Below are positions 61,047 to 64,000 of a stretch of DNA of 64,000 nucleotides, piece after piece. Numbering within the stretch: the stretch's first letter is position 1; the number at the start of each line of letters is the position of its first letter. Origin of the DNA: Pseudarthrobacter defluvii. GTDB taxonomy: Bacteria; Actinomycetota; Actinomycetes; Actinomycetales; Micrococcaceae. The position numbers and the translations under genes are program-made. The DNA is taken from the NCBI RefSeq assembly GCF_030323865.1, contig NZ_CP066362.1:3720001-3784000 (forward strand), read 5' to 3'. Under the pieces are notes generated by a model, which saw nothing but the letters and a program-made list of their open reading frames with translations, did no database searches and was not told the DNA's origin.

Positions 61047-63981
61047 CTTTACGGGTCCCTTCAGAGTCAAAAAGCACTGTTTCTGCCACAACCACGTCCA
61101 CCAGCTGGTCGCCGGCGGCTGCCACCAGCGTTTCGCCGATGCGGTTGCGTCCGTTCTTGATCAGGGCCAGGCCGAACGAGCGGCCCAGCGCTGCGCTGTG
61201 GTAGCTGGAGGTGACGAACCCTTCCATCGGCACGGGGCCGTAGGCGGGGTTGGTGGAGCGTCCCTTTTCCACGAGCTGGGTGCCTTCCGGCAGGCGCAGC
61301 GAGCCGTCCACGGGAAGGACGCTGACCAGGTGCTTGCGGTCCTGACGCTGGGCGTCCGACCGGGTGTAGGAGCGCTTGCCGATGAAGTCCTTGGCCTTGG
61401 AAACGATCCATTCCATGCCGGCGTCCTGCGGGGTGACGGTACCGTCGGTGTCCTGCCCGACAATCGGGTAGCCCTTCTCGGCGCGCAGCACGTGCATGGT
61501 TTCGGTGCCGTACGGGGTGATGTTGAACTCGGCACCGGCGGCGGCCACTGCCTCCCAGGTGTTCAGCCCGTACCAGGCCGGAACGTTGATCTCGTAGGCG
61601 AGTTCACCGGAGAAGGAGATCCGGCAGACCCGGGCGCGGACGCCGGAGGCGAGGGTGGTTTCGCGGAAGGTCATGAACGGGAAGTTCTCCGCGTCCAGTC
61701 CGCCGTTGGCGGCGAGTTCCGGGGCCACCTTGGCTATCACTTCGCGGGACTTGGGCCCGACGACGGCAATGGTGTTCCACTGTTCGGTCACCGAGGTGCA
61801 CTGCACGTCCAGCTCGGGCCATTCGGTCTGCAGCCATTCCTCCAGGTGGTCCAGCACCTTCGCGGCACCGCCGGTGGTGGTGGTCATGAAGAAGGTGTCC
61901 TCATCCAAGCGGAGGGTCACGCCGTCGTCGAAGATCATGCCGTCAGCCAGGCACATGACGCCGTAGCGTGCCGAGCCCGGGGCGAGCTTCTTGAACGCGT
62001 TGGTGTAAACGCGGTTCAGGAACTCGCCCGCGTCCTTGCCGCGGATTTCGATCTTGCCGAGGGTGGTGGCATCCATGAAGCCCACGGAGTCGCGGACGGC
62101 GGCGCATTCACGCAGCACTGCAGCGTCCATGTCCTCCCCGCCCTGCGGGTAGTACCAGGGGCGCTTCCACTGTCCGACGTCCTCGAAGAGTGCGCCCTTG
62201 GCAACGTGCCACGGCTGGATCGAGGTGATGCGGGCGGGGTCGAACAGTTCCCCGCGCTGGCGTCCTGCCAGTGCGGCAAAGGCCACCGGGGTGAACGGGG
62301 CGCGGTAGGTGGTGGTGCCGATGTCGCCGATTCCGCGGGAGGCTTCGCCGGCGGTGCGCAAGGCCGCGGCGATGACGCCGATGGCGTTGACGCCAGAGGT
62401 CTTGCCCTGGTCGTTGGCGGTGCTGATGGAGGTGTACCGCTTGATGTGTTCCACGGAGCGCATGCCGGCACCCGTGGAACGGAGGACGTCCGCCACGGAC
62501 TGGTCACGCTGGAAGTCCACGAAGTGGTGGTGCCAGTCATCAGGGGTTCCGCTCTCACCCGGCACCAGCCACAGCTGGCGGGTGGGGGCGGAGGCCTTCG
62601 GGTCGCCGAACGCGGACGGTTCGACGGCGGACTCGAAGCCCGCGGCGATGGCCGCCTTCGCGCCGGCGGAGATGCCTTCGGCGACGCAGTCTTCGGTGGC
62701 GAAGGAGCCGCGGCCGGCACCAATGGTCTGCTGGGCGGGAACCTCGGTGCTGGGCACGAAGGCTGCCAGCTCCTCATCCCAGCGCAGCTTGCCCTGGCGC
62801 TGGGAGTGCAGGTGGACCAGCGGGCTCCAGCCGCCGGACACAGCCAGCAGGTCTGCTGCGATCTGTTCGACGCCGGAAGTGAGCTCGCCGTCGTTGTTGA
62901 TGCTGCGGACAGTCACGCCGTCCAGGCGGCCCGCGGAGTCAGCCGAGGTGTTGGCCACCGCGCTGCCGATCAGCACGCGGATTCCGGATTCGACGGCGGC
63001 GGTTGCCACGGCGGTCAGCTTGGGGCGGGCGTCCACGACGGCAGCCACCTTCACGCCGGCGGCGGTGAGGTCGGCGGCAACGGCGTAGGCGCTGTCGTTT
63101 GTGGTGCTGATGACCACGCGCTTGCCGGCAGCTACTGCGTAGCGGTTCAGGTAGGTGCGGACGGCCGAGGCGAGCATGATGCCCGGGCGGTCGTTGTTCT
63201 CGAACACCAGCGGGCGCTCGTGGGCACCCGGTGCCAGAACAACCTGGCTGGCACGGATGTGCCAGATCCGCTGGCGGGAGACGCCGGGGGCTGCGGGGCT
63301 GGTGAGGTGGTCGGTGCGGTTCTGGACGGCGATGACGTAGTTGGCGTCGTAGGCGCCGAACGCCGTGGTGCGGTTCAGGACCGTGGACTCGGCGCCGGAG
63401 ACCAGTTCGGCTTCGACGTCGGCCACCCATTCCAGGGCGGGCTTGCCTTCGATGGTTTCGGCCAGCCCTTCGGCGGTGGAACCGGAGAGCAGGGAACCGC
63501 CCAGTTCGGGCTGGTCGTCCAGGAGCATGACGCGGGCGCCGGTGCGGACGGCTTCGCGGGCCGCGGCGAGGCCGGCGGGGCCGCCGCCGACCACCAGGAC
63601 GTCCGTGTGGACGTACTTCTTGTCGTATTCGGCGCGGTCATCAGCGGGATCGAGCTTGCCCAGGCCGTTCAGCTGGAGGGCCTGGAGCCCGTCCACCAAG
63701 GAAACGGTGGTGGCAGGGAGCATGGACTCGGCCACGTGGCCGGGGAAGCGGGCTTCCACGCGGACCAGCGCGTTGGCTTCTTCAACACCGGCGGACATGA
63801 TGCCGCGGGGGCGGTCCTCGTACAGGGAGTTGCCGGCCGCGATGCGGCCGTTGGCCAGCAGCGCGGAAGCCAGGGTGTCGCCGGGGTGGCCGGTGAACTC
63901 CTCGCCGTCCACGGTGAAGCGCCAGGAGATGGTGCGGTCGATGCGGCCGCCGGTAGCCAGGCGGGCGTTCTGCGAAGTCAC
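61039..63981 (-). CDS. soxA: sarcosine oxidase subunit alpha
   Basis: This 980-residue chain carries the NAD-binding Rossmann part and the THF-binding part of heterotetrameric sarcosine oxidase. An N-terminal 2Fe-2S-like fold without cluster cysteines (about 15-100) is followed by GGGPAG (132-137) in the dinucleotide site. From about residue 600 it is GcvT-like and binds tetrahydrofolate for capture of the methyl group as 5,10-methylene-THF. GTG 63981 has AAGGAG 7 nt upstream. soxB and soxD probably lie just beyond the right edge. Confidence 0.96.
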   Translation of the reverse strand: MTSQNARLATGGRIDRTISWRFTVDGEEFTGHPGDTLASALLANGRIAAGNSLYEDRPRGIMSAGVEEANALVRVEARFPGHVAESMLPATTVSLVDGLQALQLNGLGKLDPADDRAEYDKKYVHTDVLVVGGGPAGLAAAREAVRTGARVMLLDDQPELGGSLLSGSTAEGLAETIEGKPALEWVADVEAELVSGAESTVLNRTTAFGAYDANYVIAVQNRTDHLTSPAAPGVSRQRIWHIRASQVVLAPGAHERPLVFENNDRPGIMLASAVRTYLNRYAVAAGKRVVISTTNDSAYAVAADLTAAGVKVAAVVDARPKLTAVATAAVESGIRVLIGSAVANTSADSAGRLDGVTVRSINNDGELTSGVEQIAADLLAVSGGWSPLVHLHSQRQGKLRWDEELAAFVPSTEVPAQQTIGAGRGSFATEDCVAEGISAGAKAAIAAGFESAVEPSAFGDPKASAPTRQLWLVPGESGTPDDWHHHFVDFQRDQSVADVLRSTGAGMRSVEHIKRYTSISTANDQGKTSGVNAIGVIAAALRTAGEASRGIGDIGTTTYRAPFTPVAFAALAGRQRGELFDPARITSIQPWHVAKGALFEDVGQWKRPWYYPQGGEDMDAAVLRECAAVRDSVGFMDATTLGKIEIRGKDAGEFLNRVYTNAFKKLAPGSARYGVMCLADGMIFDDGVTLRLDEDTFFMTTTTGGAAKVLDHLEEWLQTEWPELDVQCTSVTEQWNTIAVVGPKSREVIAKVAPELAANGGLDAENFPFMTFRETTLASGVRARVCRISFSGELAYEINVPAWYGLNTWEAVAAAGAEFNITPYGTETMHVLRAEKGYPIVGQDTDGTVTPQDAGMEWIVSKAKDFIGKRSYTRSDAQRQDRKHLVSVLPVDGSLRLPEGTQLVEKGRSTNPAYGPVPMEGFVTSSYHSAALGRSFGLALIKNGRNRIGETLVAAAGDQLVDVVVAETVLFDSEGTRKDG

Positions 63982-64000
63982 TTGGTCGCTCCTTCCGGGG

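Overview
The window is high-GC, densely coded bacterial DNA with many overlapping start/stop codons and frequent GTG/TTG starts. Gene content points to an Arthrobacter or Pseudarthrobacter-like actinobacterium (Micrococcaceae). The copper amine oxidase keeps the exact residue numbering I recall for the Arthrobacter globiformis phenylethylamine oxidase, and the right end is a sarcosine oxidase / PurU / SdaA operon of the Arthrobacter type. No rRNA, tRNA, CRISPR array, prophage or insertion sequence was recognised; apart from one long inverted repeat at 8990-9053 the window looks like ordinary chromosome.

Layout. 1-9 kb: a cut-off TOBE/HTH protein, a DUF4031-HD protein overlapping a ComB-family phosphatase, a VOC protein, YccF, TrpF, HutD, then a guanidine-III riboswitch in front of a two-gene SMR (Gdx-type) exporter, a P-loop kinase, an aldo/keto reductase with a small monooxygenase, an MBL hydrolase and an ArsP-like permease. 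9-16.5 kb: a DEAD-box RNA helicase with a long Gly/Arg-rich tail, a methyltransferase, two MFS transporters and TrmB. 16.5-25 kb: a WXG100-like secreted protein with a small partner, DUF1206 and SRPBCC proteins, and two separate ECF sigma systems. The first has a zinc-finger anti-sigma factor and a divergent lipoprotein gene, with matching ECF promoters on both strands. The second has a proline-rich membrane partner and a PAV-repeat exported protein. 25-35 kb: a SWIM/SNF2 helicase, a GH43-like protein, an Amt ammonium transporter with GlnR-like half-sites upstream, a MocA oxidoreductase/ThuA pair, a cupin and an epimerase.

35-47.5 kb is a carbohydrate locus: GH31 alpha-xylosidase, GH42 beta-galactosidase, a LacI regulator, two CUT1 permeases, a Tat-exported binding lipoprotein and a GH3 beta-glycosidase. 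A palindromic LacI-type operator lies in the divergent binding-protein/GH3 interval. The three exo-activities are those needed to strip xyloglucan oligosaccharides, and the missing ATPase suggests a shared MsiK-type ATPase. 47.5-57 kb: copper amine oxidase with a TetR regulator and palindromic operator, CsbD, DUF1003, DUF1345, an AraC regulator, glutamate dehydrogenase, an AmiS/UreI channel and an APC permease. 57-64 kb: an ABC ATPase and the operon soxA-soxG-sdaA-purU, which oxidises sarcosine to glycine and returns one-carbon units and serine to central metabolism.

The most informative non-coding elements are the riboswitch (4336-4376), the divergent ECF promoters (21388-21476), the LacI operator (44422-44437) and the TetR operator (49888-49915).
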